Shown here one piece after another: positions 52,934-63,771 of a DNA stretch of 64,000 nucleotides (its first letter is position 1; every line of letters starts with the position of its first letter). The notes beneath the pieces were generated by a model, which was not told the DNA's origin, searched no databases, and worked only from the letters and a program-made list of their open reading frames with translations. The stretch is from Diplonema papillatum (Eukaryota > Euglenozoa > Diplonemea > Diplonemida > Diplonemidae): contig JAPJBO010000249.1 in the NCBI GenBank assembly GCA_030068145.1, positions 186,001-250,000 of the forward strand, written 5' to 3'. The position numbers were made by a program, and so were the translations under genes.

Positions 52934-53494
52934 GCACGTACTTTTTTGCATCCAGTGCACATCACTGATCCCCAGCCTCCAAAGGTACCCCGCAACCGGA
53001 GTTCTTCTGGAACAGTCTTACCCAATACTAGGCGCAAACTCGTTCCATATTCGAAGTGTGCTCCTGAGACGCGCACTTTCTCACTCCAATTACTGAAGCC
53101 GTCGAGTGCTGTAGATAAATTGGCTAGAGTTACACTCACTAACGAGGAACTCGATGAGCTGGATGACGATCCCGCTGACGATCTCGAAGAAGGTGAAGAC
53201 GAAGAGTGGGAAGAGGAGGAAGCAGAACCAGTGCCGCCCAAACTTAACATCACCATCGACACGAGCACCATCGCAATCCCAAAAGGTTTCGCTCTGAAAA
53301 TGGACGCCGGCGATGATGACAAGGGAGAAAGCGGCAATCTTGCAACACAGCACGCCAAGAACGTATCACTGAACTTCTCGTTCCTTCCTACTTCAGCTAC
53401 AGAGGACAATTTGTGCTCGTCTACATGTAAAGAAAGCGACCAACCGGCGGGAAGTGCGCACTTCGTATTCACCTCTACAGCAAGTGATTCCTGA
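52934..53494 (+). CDS. Acidic hypothetical exon, maybe 3' end of Sld2-like gene
   Basis: This is an open frame from about 52928 to TGA at 53492. It encodes TRRKLVPYSKCAPETRTF, then a strongly acidic run (LTNEELDELDDDPADD followed by EEGEDEEWEEEE), then a Ser/Thr-rich tail ending TSTASDS. There is no good ATG, so it should be an internal or terminal exon. Exon 51120-51961 leaves two bases of a codon, which requires an acceptor in the 52933 register; that site is weak, so an intermediate exon may exist. No domain is recognised. Confidence 0.4.
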   Translation, partial: ARTFLHPVHITDPQPPKVPRNRSSSGTVLPNTRRKLVPYSKCAPETRTFSLQLLKPSSAVDKLARVTLTNEELDELDDDPADDLEEGEDEEWEEEEAEPVPPKLNITIDTSTIAIPKGFALKMDAGDDDKGESGNLATQHAKNVSLNFSFLPTSATEDNLCSSTCKESDQPAGSAHFVFTSTASDS

Positions 53495-53887
53495 GAATAA
53501 GCGAATATCTTTCTATCCGTCATTGGTATTGCTCTGAACAAAAGGCCGAGCAAAAATTGTTCTCGTCTTCTTGCATAGTCTGACATTTGCAGAACCAGAG
53601 CTCCTCAGTGTTCTGACTAGCACTCATCAAACATGAGAGAATCACAGTGCATGAGTATAGAAACACTGTTGAGCACATTACGTCTCGAGCAAACCTGCAT
53701 TTTCCTTGCAGTAGGGTCGGCGACTTCTGCTCTTGTTACCCAAGATTAGCTTCACACTCTTGCCCCTTTTGTGCTTCAACGTCTCTTTGACACAGGACCC
53801 CCAGACCACGTTTTCCGGGGGTTCTGAATGCTTCTGGGTTCTCTGTGGGTTGCCAGTCGGGTAGTTTTTTGTGGCTGCATTTTCGGT

Positions 53888-54003
53888 TTCAGGCCTTTAG
53901 AAACCTCGATGTGGGCCAACTTTTCCAAAGGGACTGGCCTTTAGAAGCCTTGATGTGGGTCAACTTTTTTGAAGGACTGACCTTTAGAAACCTTGATGTG
54001 GGC
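53888..54003 (+). repeat. ~47-bp tandem repeat, 2.5 copies
   Basis: Units CTTTAGAAACC(T)CGATGTGGG(C/T)CAACTTTT...GACTGGC begin near 53894, 53939 and 53983, forming the left edge of the composite repeat cluster. Confidence 0.8.
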
Positions 54004-54004
54004 C

Positions 54005-55690
54005 AACCCGCAAACCCGCACTCGGTGGCCCTGCGGGCCCCCTCGTGCATTTGATGGATTCTTAGTGCTTCGATGTGGGCCTTCTTGTCCAGGTTCGGCC
54101 TCTTGTGTGAAGAGGCCGACTCGAAAGAAAACAGGATTCAGCACACACAACGCAAACAGGAACTAGAAGAAGAAAAGAAATTCACAAGATGGTTCGGGTC
54201 GGAGTTGTGCTTGAAAAATCTGGTGTTCGAGAGTTCGTGTGGAAGCAGTCAAGGTATGTGAAGTTCCGAGTCAGCGAAAAGGTTCTGACAGAGCTATGGG
54301 TACATATTTTTGTTGATATTTTGACCGATGCATCCAACGAAACCGTCACAGGAATTCGAAGCTCCTACGAACGACGTTCTTTCAAGGGTCGCAACTTCGG
54401 GAGAACGTGCCCCCCCATTTCGACATGCAACAGTTGCCTATCACGTTTTCGGTGTTCCTTTAGCAAAGTGCTCCTGAGAGGTCGTGAAGTCCAAGAAGCT
54501 GGCCATCAAAGGCCCCGGAATTCTCAATGGGTGGTCTTGGGGTTGGGGGACAAAATCTGACTTGCCACCTCCTCGCGGTGTCCCCTGGAAACGTGTTTTT
54601 CGAAACGCGGCCAAGGCAAGCAGTTCCTTTGCTGTGGGTGAAAGCCCCTAACTTCGTATCTGGCCTCCGAGCTGTGCACCTACTCTTCCCAGGCGTAAAA
54701 AAGGTCGGCAAGAAAGCAGCAGCAGCAGCAAGGCAGCAGCAGCAAGGCAGGCAGCAGTAGAAGCAAGGCAGCAGCAGCAAGGCAGCAGCAGCAAGGCAGC
54801 CACGGCAAGGCAGCCGCGGCAAGGCAGCAACGGCAATGCAGCAGCAGAAGCAAGACAGCAGCGGCAAGGCAGCAGCAGCAAGGCAAGACAGCAGCGGCAA
54901 GGCAGGAGCGGCAGCAGGACAGCAGCAGCAAGGCAGCAGCAGCAAGGCAGCAGCGGCAAGGCAGCAGCAGCAAGGCAGCCAGAGCAAGACAGCAGCGGTT
55001 AATCAGCAGGAGGAAGAGCACCAACAGAAGGCAGCAGACAGGATAGGAGCTTTGAATTCAAATAAACATAAACAGAAAATCAAAACACAGGCGAAGTTTG
55101 TTTGAAGCGCTTAAGAAGGAAATCGGAGCTTGCAATGAAAGCAGTCTTTGCAAGCGAAGGTCCTTGACTGCAGTGTTTGGTTTTGCGAGAATTCCACAGC
55201 TTCGGAGAAAGGCAGCAGAGCAGCAGGAGCAAGAGTAGCAGCAAGAAGAGCAGCAAGAGGAGGAGCAAGGCAGCAGCAAGGCAGACAGCAACTTTCGTTT
55301 CAAAGAAACCTAAACAGGAAATTAAAACACAGACGAAGTTTGCGAATCGGGGCTTCGATGAAAAATGCAAGCCTTTCCATTTCGAAGGGGGAGGGTCGTT
55401 TACTGCAGCGTTTGGTTTTGAGAGAGTTTCACAGCTTCGATGAAAGGCAACAAGAGAAGCAGGAGCAAGAGCAGCACCAGCACCAAACACAGGAACAACA
55501 GGAGCAGCTAGATGAGCAGCAGCAAGGCAGCAAAAACCCCATCGAAGTCAAGAGAAGGTTGCTTTAAGCCTTTTGCCCACACTTTTCTTCTTATTTTAAA
55601 GAAATGAATGTAAAGAAATGAAAAGATGTCCCAGTGCTGGCATGGCAGGCCCCTTTTGGCCCAAAGAACAGGTAGCCACCGTTGTCAGCA
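54005..55690 (+). repeat. 1.6-kb direct duplication, copy 1
   Basis: It matches 61921-63528 with only a handful of substitutions and one ~78-bp length difference inside its CAG-rich minisatellite. It starts AACCCGCAAACCCGCACTCG and ends CCACCGTTGTCAGCA. Inside are a Ser/Lys-coding frame with a GTATGT donor-like site (54189-54255), a GGCAGCAGCAGCAA minisatellite (54710-54990) and two ~230-bp subunits (55045-55270 and 55285-55510) sharing TTTGGTTTTG.GAGA.TTCCACAGCTTCG. Confidence 0.95.
54710..54990 (+). repeat. GGCAGCAGCAGCAA minisatellite
   Basis: About 20 units of 12-15 bp built on GCA/CAG. The matching array in copy 2 spans 62626-62836 and is shorter. All three frames on both strands stay open, giving spurious poly-Gln/Ala/Ser or Leu/Cys frames. 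Confidence 0.92.
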
Positions 55691-58150
55691 GGGGGACAAA
55701 ATCTGACTTGCCACCTCCTCGCGGTGTCCCCTGGAAACGTGTTTTTCGAAACGCGGCCAAGGCAAGCAGTACCTTTGCTGTGGGTGAAAGCCCCTTACTT
55801 CGTATCTGGCGTCCGAGCTGCGCACCTACCCTTCCCGGGCGTAAAAGATCCTGCCCCAAGCTGCCCAGCAGGAACGGGGGGGGCGCAAACCCGCAAACCC
55901 GCACTCGGTTGCCCTGCGGGCCCCCTCGTGGATTGGATTGATTCTCAGTGTTTGTAGCCTTCCTTCTAGATACGGCCTCTTTGTGAGAGGCCGACTCGAA
56001 AGAGAGCGAAAAACGCAACAAAAACAGGAAATAGTACCAAAGAACAAGTTCACGATGAATGGCGAGGATGTCGGACGAATTTGGTGATCCGAAAAGCTGG
56101 TCTTTGAGGTTTCGCGCAAAACGAACCAAGGTATGCCCACTTGTGAGTCATTGAAGAGGTTCTGGGAGAGCTATGGGTACCCGTTTTCTCGAGTTTTTGA
56201 CCGATTCATCCAAAGAAACCCTCACAGGAATTCGGAGCTCATGTGAACAGTGTTCTTTCGCCGGTCGGAACTTCGCAAGTACAAGCCCCCCCTTTTGAAA
56301 GGGAGAAGGTCTCTTATCGTGCGTTTCTTTACATGAGGGACAAGAATCTGACCTGCACCTCCTCGTGGTGTCCCTCGGAAACGTGCTCAACGCGCGGCCG
56401 ACGCAGGCAGTCTTTGATATTGTTTCCCGAATTGGTTGGTCAACAATGACCGTGTGTTTGGTTGATTGGAAAAGTTCGTCTTGCGGAAACCTTCAAAGCA
56501 TGCGAATTTGCAAGTCATTCAAGAGGTTCTGACAGGCCTATGGGTACTCATTTTCTTGGATCTTTGACTGATCCATCCAAAGAAGGCCTCACAGGAATTC
56601 AAAGCTGAGACAAACGACGTTCTTTCGAGGGTCGGAACTTCGGGGAACAAGCCCCCCCGAATTCGACATCAGGAGAAGGTCGCATATTGCCGTTTTTGCC
56701 GTTCCTTGAACAAGATTGCCCCTAAAGACCAGGAAGTGAAGAAGACTGGCCTCCGGAGGCCCAGGGGTTCTCGATGAGTGGTTCTGCGGGTCTCGTGTGG
56801 AAACAATCAGGGTATGCGAATTTGCGTGTCATTGAAGAGGTTGTGAGAGAGCTATGGGTACCCGTTTTCTTGCATTTCGGACCGATGCATCCAAAGAAAC
56901 CCCCACAGGAATTCGAAGCTCATGCGAACAGTGTTATTTCGATGGTCAGAACTAAGGGTCTTTTTGAAAGCGAGAAGGTCTCATATCTCGTGTTTCCTTA
57001 CATGGGGGACAAGAATCTGACCTGCACCTCCTCGTGGTGTCCCTCGGAAACGTGCTGAACGCGCGGCCGACGCAGGCAGTCTCTGATTATGTTTCCCCAA
57101 TTGGTTGGTCAACAATGACTGTTTGTTTGGTTGATGGGAAAAGCTCAGCTTGGGGGCCCGCGTGGAAATGGTCAAAGCAAAGATGCAAATTTGCGAGTCA
57201 TTGAAGGGGTTCTGGGAGAGCTATGGGTACCCGTTTTCTCGAATTCTTGACCGATTCATCCAAAGAAGCCCTCACAGGAATTCGAACCAGACGAACAACA
57301 TTCTTTCGAAGGGTTCTTTAGACAAGAACTTCGGGGAATTAGCCCCGAATTCGACATCAGGAGAAGGTCGCGTGCGTTTTTTGATGTTCCTTCAGCAAGG
57401 TGGCCCCTATAGACCCGCCGAAGTGCAAGGGACAGCCTTGCGAAGCCCAGGTGATGTCAATGAGTGGTCTTGCAGGTCTCGTGTGGAAACAATCAGAGTA
57501 TTCGGATTTGCGGGTCATTGAAGAGGTTCTGAGATACTTACGTGTACCCGTTTTCTTGTATTCTCGATCGATTCATACTAAGAAGCCCCGGGCGACAATG
57601 TCGGACGAATTTGGTGATCCGAAAAGCTGGTCTTCGAGGTTTCGCGCGAAACCAACGAAGGTATGCCCACTTGCGAGTCATTGAAGAGGTTCTGGGAGAG
57701 CTATGGGTACCCGTTTTCTCGAATTTTTGACCAGTTCATCCAAAGAATCCCTCACAGAAATTCGAAGCACAGACGAACAGTGTTCTTTCAAGGGTCGGAA
57801 CTTCGGAAGTACAAGCCCCTCCTTTTGAAAAGGGGGAAGGTCTCTTATCATGCGTTTCTTACATGAGCCTGCACCTCCTCGTGGTGTCCCTCGGAAACGT
57901 GCTCAACGCGTGGCCGACGAAGGCAGTCTTTGATATTGTTTCCCGAATCGATTGGTCAAACAATGACTGTGTGTTTGGTTGATTGGAAAAGCTCGTCTTG
58001 CGGAAACCTTCAAAGCATGCGAATTTGCGAGTCATACAAGAGGTTCTGACGTTTTTATGACATTCCTTCTGCAATATGGCCCTGAACAGCATAGAAGGTC
58101 GGAACTTCCCCGAATTCGACATCAGGAGAAGATCGCATACGAGTGGTTTT
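55691..58150 (+). repeat. Degenerate 310-370-bp repeat units
   Basis: The phrase GTCATTGAAGAGGTTCTGGG recurs with variation at about 56146, 56513, 56829, 57199, 57513, 57678 and 58031, mostly spaced alternately 310-320 and 350-370 bp. It is followed by GAGCTATGGGTACCCGTTTT, GACCGATTCATCCAAAGAA and ACAGGAATTCGAAGC. Several units begin with ATG and a short frame ending AAG/GTATGC or AGG/GTATGC. A related unit is in the 1.6-kb duplication (54189-54380). Frames are not maintained, so they are treated as repeats. Confidence 0.8.
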
Positions 58151-58399
58151 GCGGATCTAGTATGCGGATTTGTTGGTCATTGATTGATTTCTTGATTTCG
58201 GGGCTTCCCAATTGCTTCGAAGTGATCCGAAATGAAAAGGCTCACCTCCCTGAAGTTGTGGCCTTCAAAGAAAGTTTTGGTAGTTAGTAGTGGAAGCTCC
58301 AACCTCACATGAGGGTTTCTTTCGAAGCATTTTGCAAGTTTGGGAAGCCACACAGGGATAAGGCCACATAAGGCTGTTCATGCTCACTTTTTCTCCATC

Positions 58400-58660
58400 T
58401 TTATAAAGAAATGATAAAGAAGTCCCACGAGTGCTGACATGGCAGGCCCCTTTTGGCCGAAAAACAGGTTGCCACTAATGTCAGCACGTGGAGTTTTCAC
58501 CCCTTTGCCTTTTCCAGCAGAAGCAGCAGCAGCAGAGCAGCAGCAAGAGCAGCAGCAAGAGCATCAGTAGCCAGGAAAGCGAAAGCACAAAAGAGCAGCC
58601 AAAAGCAGCAGCAGAGACCGGCAGCAGCAGCAGCAGGACCCCAGCAAGACCGAGAGAATG
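58400..58660 (+). repeat. Partial copy of duplication end plus CAG-rich tract
   Basis: TGGCAGGCCCCTTTTGGCC and GTCAGCAC blocks repeat the end of the 1.6-kb duplication (55640-55690, 63475-63530). They are followed by GCAGCAGCAGCAGAGCAGCA-like DNA to about 58650. Confidence 0.75.
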
Positions 58661-58917
58661 CCTTGACAGGATTCCTTGGCACCTTCAAGAAAGAGAATGT
58701 AGACACACAGACTCCAACACTATCCATTTGACTCCAACACTATCCATTTGCTTCCCGTTCTGCGCCGTTCCTCTGGAGTCCTGTGTTTGCCCCACCTGAA
58801 CTTGCAAAAGTGGGATGCCAACCCCTGCATTCTAGAACCCAAAGGTTCACGGAAAAGAGGGTGGAGTTAGAGCAGCCAGAAATGGCAGGTCCAGGGGACC
58901 AACGCGCTGCAAACCCG

Positions 58918-61433
58918 ACCAAACCTGGTCTGATCATCTTGGGGTCTGACCCGCTAGAATTGGATGCTGCCAAAATTTTGCAGTTTTCCTAAAGGAAATT
59001 GCCTAGGAAAATGGATTTTTGGATTTTTTTTTTCAGGAATTTTTTGGAATTTTTTTTTCTACAAAGGTGAAATTTTTGCTTGGAGTTTTTCATTGTGACA
59101 CACGGACAGATTCTTAACCCGCATATTTGTATAGTAACCTGGTCTGATCATCTTGGGGTCTGACCCGCTAGAATTGGATGCTGCCAAAATTTTGCAGTTT
59201 TCCTAAAGGAAATTGCCTAGGAAAATGGATTTTTGGATTTTTTTTTTCAGGAATTTTTTGGAATTTTTTTTTCTACAAAGGTGAAATTTTTGCTTGGAGT
59301 TTTTCATTGTGACACACGGACAGATTCTTAACCCGCATATTTGTATAGTAACCTGGTCTGATCATCTTGGGGTCTGACCCGCTAGAATTGGATGCTGCCA
59401 AAATTTTGCAGTTTTCCTAAAGGAAATTGCCTAGGAAAATGGATTTTTGGATTTTTTTTTTCAGGAATTTTTTGGAATTTTTTTTTCTACAAAGGTGAAA
59501 TTTTTGCTTGGAGTTTTTCATTGTGACACACGGACAGATTCTTAACCCGCATATTTGTATAGTAGTAACCTGGTCTGATCATCTTGGGGTCTGACCCGCT
59601 AGAATTGGATGCTGCCAAAATTTTGCAGTTTTCCTAAAGGAAATTGCCTAGGAAAATGGATTTTTGGATTTTTTTTTTCAGGAATTTTTTGGAATTTTTT
59701 TTTCTACAAAGGTGAAATTTTTGCTTGGAGTTTTTCATTGTGACACACGGACAGATTCTTAACCCGCATATTTGTATAGTAACCTGGTCTGATCATCTTG
59801 GGGTCTGACCCGCTAGAATTGGATGCTGCCAAAATTTGCAGTTTTCCTAAAGGAAATTGCCTAGGAAAATGGATTTTTGGATTTTTTTTTTTCAGGAATT
59901 TTTTGGAATTTTTTTTTCTACAAAGGTGAAATTTTTGCTTGGAGTTTTTCATTGTGACAGACGGACAGATTCTTAACCCGCATATTTGTATAGTAACCTG
60001 GTCTGATCATCTTGGGGTCTGACCCGCTAGAATTGGATGCTGCCAAAATTTTGCAGTTTTCCTAAAGGAAATTGCCTAGGAAAATGGATTTTTGGATTTT
60101 TTTTTTTCAGGAATTTTTGGAATTTTTTTTTCTACAAAGGTGAAATTTTTGCTTGGAGTTTTTCATTGTGACACACGGACAGATTCTTAACCCGCATATT
60201 TGTATAGTAACCTGGTCTGATCATCTTGGGGTCTGACCCGCTAGAATTGGATGCTGCCAAAATTTTGCAGTTTTCCTAAAGGAAATTGCCTAGGAAAATG
60301 GATTTTTGGATTTTTTTTTTTCAGGAATTTTTTGGAATTTTTTTTTCTACAAAGGTGAAATTTTTGCTTGGAGTTTTTCATTGTGACAGACGGACAGATT
60401 CTTAACCCGCATATTTGTATAGGTAACCTGGTCTGATCATCTTGGGGTCTGACCCGCTAGAATTGGATGCTGCCAAAATTTTGCAGTTTTCCTAAAGGAA
60501 ATTGCCTAGGAAAATGGATTTTTGGATTTTTTTTTTTCAGGAATTTTTTGGAATTTTTTTTTCTACAAAGGTGAAATTTTTGCTTGGAGTTTTTCATTGT
60601 GACACACGGACAGATTCTTAACCCGCATATTTGTATAGTAACCTGGTCTGATCATCTTGGGGTCTGACCCGCTAGAATTGGATGCTGCCAAAATTTTGCA
60701 GTTTTCCTAAAGGAAATTGCCTAGGAAAATGGATTTTTGGATTTTTTTTTTTCAGGAATTTTTTGGAATTTTTTTTTCTACAAAGGTGAAATTTTTGCTT
60801 GGAGTTTTTCATTGTGACAGACGGACAGATTCTTAACCCGCATATTTGTATAGTAACCTGGTCTGATCATCTTGGGGTCTGACCCGCTAGAATTGGATGC
60901 TGCCAAAATTTTGCAGTTTTCCTAAAGGAAATTGCCTAGGAAAATGGATTTTTGGATTTTTTTTTTCAGGAATTTTTTGGAATTTTTTTTTCTACAAAGG
61001 TGAAATTTTTGCTTGGAGTTTTTCATTGTGACACACGGACAGATTCTTAACCCGCATATTTGTATAGTAGTAACCTGGTCTGATCATCTTGGGGTCTGAC
61101 CCGCTAGAATTGGATGCTGCCAAAATTTTGCAGTTTTCCTAAAGGAAATTGCCTAGGAAAATGGATTTTTGGATTTTTTTTTTCAGGAATTTTTTGGAAT
61201 TTTTTTTTCTACAAAGGTGAAATTTTTGCTTGGAGTTTTTCATTGTGACAGACGGACAGATTCTTAACCCGCATATTTGTATAGTAACCTGGTCTGATCA
61301 TCTTGGGGTCTGACCCGCTAGAATTGGATGCTGCCAAAATTTTGCAGTTTTCATAAAGGAAATTGCCTAGGAAAATGGATTTTTGGATTTTTTTTTTCAG
61401 GAAATTTTTTGGAATTTTTTTTTCTACAAAGGT
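58918..61433 (+). repeat. ~213-bp satellite, twelve head-to-tail copies
   Basis: Units start AACCTGGTCTGATCATCTTG at about 58919, 59137, 59350, 59567, 59781, 59995, 60208, 60425, 60640, 60854, 61072 and 61286, a period of 213-218 bp. Copies differ mostly in T-run length, CACACGG/CAGACGG and an occasional extra TAG. The unit includes TTTTCCTAAAGGAAA, a palindromic core, and long T tracts. Near identity of the copies shows recent homogenisation. No coding potential. Confidence 0.98.
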
Positions 61434-61809
61434 TTGCGGTTTTCTTTTGTGCACCACACAACCCCCTCACCATGCAACCAGCAAAAACACAAACAGGCCC
61501 AAAAAAAAAAAAAGAAACAACAATGCGAGGTGGCTTGCCACCGCGAATCGAAGAGGGCAGGTGGTCCGCCACCAAAGATGATTCAGCCCTGATAAAATAG
61601 AGTGAAACCTGTTTGTGTCTTTGTGGTGAAACGTTTTGCTTCGCTGGGGTGAGTAAGAGAAAAGGGGCTTGAGGACGGACGCAAGCGCGGGGCCCCAGCA
61701 ACACAGAACACCGTCCTCATCCGCTTGCTTCCCGTTCGCTTCCCATTTGCTTGATTTTTATTTACTTATGGTGTTCTGTGTCCCTACCTGCCTTGTCTCT
61801 CGAGAGCCC

Positions 61810-61849
<40 letters not shown>
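61434..61849 (+). mobile_element. Poly(A)-tailed insertion in the satellite
   Basis: It interrupts the satellite at CTACAAAGGT/GAAATTT. Left of the insert stands AAAGGT (61428-61433). The insert starts TTGCGGTTTTCTTTTGTGC, contains hairpins GGTGGCTTGCCACC and GGTGGTCCGCCACC, and ends CCCCTTT followed by about 39 A. AAAGGTGAAATT then resumes the satellite. The AAAGGT copies are the target-site duplication. At ~420 bp with no open frame it is a SINE or a 3' LINE end. Confidence 0.93.
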
Positions 61850-61854
<5 letters not shown>

Positions 61855-61920
61855 TGAAATTTTTGCTTGGAGTTTTTCATTGTGACACGGACAGATTCTT
61901 AACCCGCATATTTGTATAGT
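61850..61920 (+). repeat. Satellite unit remainder
   Basis: The right part of the interrupted satellite unit (GGTGAAATTTTTGCTTGGAG to GTATAGTAACCCGC). It fuses directly to copy 2 of the 1.6-kb duplication at AACCCGC, a short sequence that also occurs in the satellite (TTAACCCGCATATT). Confidence 0.9.
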
Positions 61921-63528
61921 AACCCGCAAACCCGCACTCGGTGGCCCTGCGGGCCCCCTCGTGCATTTGATGGATTCTTAGTGCTTCGATGTGGGCCTTC
62001 TTGTCCAGGTTCGGCCTCTTGTGTGAAGAGGCCGACTCGAAAGAAAACAGGATTCAGCACACACAACGCAAACAGGAACTAGAAGAAGAAAAGAAATTCA
62101 CAAGATGGTTCGGGTCGGAGTTGTGCTTGAAAAATCTGGTGTTCGAGAGTTCGTGTGGAAGCAGTCAAGGTATGTGAAGTTCCGAGTCAGCGAAAAGGTT
62201 CTGACAGAGCTATGGGTACATATTTTTGTTGATATTTTGACCGATGCATCCAACGAAACCGTCACAGGAATTCGAAGCTCCTACGAACGACGTTCTTTCA
62301 AGGGTCGCAACTTCGGGAGAACGTGCCCCCCCATTTCGACATGCAACAGTTGCCTATCACGTTTTCGGTGTTCCTTCAGCAAAGTGCTCCTGAGAGGTCG
62401 TGAAGTCCAAGAAGCTGGCCATCAAAGGCCCCGGAATTCTCAATGGGTGGTCTTGGGGTTGGGGGACAAAATCTGACTTGCCACCTCCTCGCGGTGTCCC
62501 CTGGAAACGTGTTTTTCGAAACGCGGCCAAGGCAAGCAGTTCCTTTGCTGTGGGTGAAAGCCCCTAACTTCGTATCTGGCCTCCGAGCTGTGCACCTACT
62601 CTTCCCAGGCGTAAAAAAGGTCGGCAAGAAAGCAGCAGCAGCAGCAAGGCAGCAGCAGCAAGGCAGGCAGCAGTAGAAGCAAGGCAGCAGCAGCAAGGCA
62701 GCAGCAGCAAGGCAGCAGCAGCAAGGCAGCCACGGCAAGGCAGCCGCGGCAAGGCAGCAACGGCAATGCAGCAGCAGAAGCAAGACAGCAGCGGCAAGGC
62801 AGCAGCAGCAAGGCAGCCAGAGCAAGACAGCAGCGGTTAATCAGCAGGAGGAAGAGCACCAACAGAAGGCAGCAGCCAGGATAGGAGCTTTGAATTCAAA
62901 TAAACATAAACAGAAAATCATAACACAGACGAAGTTTGTTTGAAGCGCTTAAGAAGGAAATCGGAGCTTGCAATGAAAGCAGTCTTTGCAAGCGAAGGTC
63001 CTTGACTGCAGTGTTTGATTTTGCGAGAATTCCACAGCTTCGGAGAAAGGCAGCAGAGCAGCAGGAGCAAGAGTAGCAGCAAGAAGAGCAGCAAGAGGAG
63101 GAGCAAGGCAGCAGCAAGGCAGACAGCAACTTTCGTTTCAAAGAAACCTAAACAGGAAATTAAAACACAGACGAAATTTGCGAATCGGGGCTTCGATGAA
63201 AAATGCAAGCCTTTCCATTTCGAAGGGGGAGGGTCGTTTACTGCAGCGTTTGGTTTTGAGAGAGTTTCACAGCTTCGATGAAAGGCAACAAGAGAAGCAG
63301 GAGCAAGAGCAGCACCAGCACCAAACACAGGAACAACAGGAGCAGCTAGATGAGCAGCAGCAAGGCAGCAAAAACCCCATCGAAGTCAAGAGAAGGTTGC
63401 TTTAAGCCTTTTGCCCACACTTTTCTTCTTATTTTAAAGAAATGAATGTAAAGAAATGAAAAGATGTCCCAGTGCTGGCATGGCAGGCCCCTTTTGGCCC
63501 AAAGAACAGGTAGCCACCGTTGTCAGCA
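61921..63528 (+). repeat. 1.6-kb direct duplication, copy 2
   Basis: Near-identical to 54005-55690 and shorter by ~78 bp in the CAG-type minisatellite. Beyond TTGTCAGCA the two copies diverge completely (ACATGGGG here versus GGGGGACA there). Confidence 0.95.
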
Positions 63529-63559
63529 CATGGGGTTTCCACTCATTCGCATTTTTTTT

Positions 63560-63690
63560 TGTAGCAGCAGAAACATCAGCAAGACTGAAGCACCAGCAGG
63601 GGGAGAAGGAGCAGAAGCAGCAGCAGCAGCAGCAGCAGAAGCAGCAGCAGCAGAAGTAGCAGCAGAAGCAGCACAGCATCAGCAGAACCA
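63560..63690 (+). repeat. CAG-rich microsatellite
   Basis: AGCAGCAGCAGAAGCAGCAG-type DNA, including a run of about eight uninterrupted GCA units. It gives spurious Gln/Ala and Cys/Leu frames. Confidence 0.9.
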
Positions 63691-63771
63691 AACCAGGAAC
63701 CCAAAACATTGGGAGGAAGGATGGGGGAGGGGAAAATGGCTATTGGTTGTCTCTTGTGTGCGTGCTTTGTC

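Noticed and set aside
54460..55024. Leu/Cys/Ala-rich minus-strand 'membrane' proteins
   Set aside because: They are translations of the CAG/GCA minisatellite in alternative frames, repeated in each array copy.
58918..61433. CRISPR-like array of regular repeats
   Set aside because: The whole 213-bp unit is repeated without variable spacers, in a eukaryotic context with T-rich non-coding DNA. It is a satellite.
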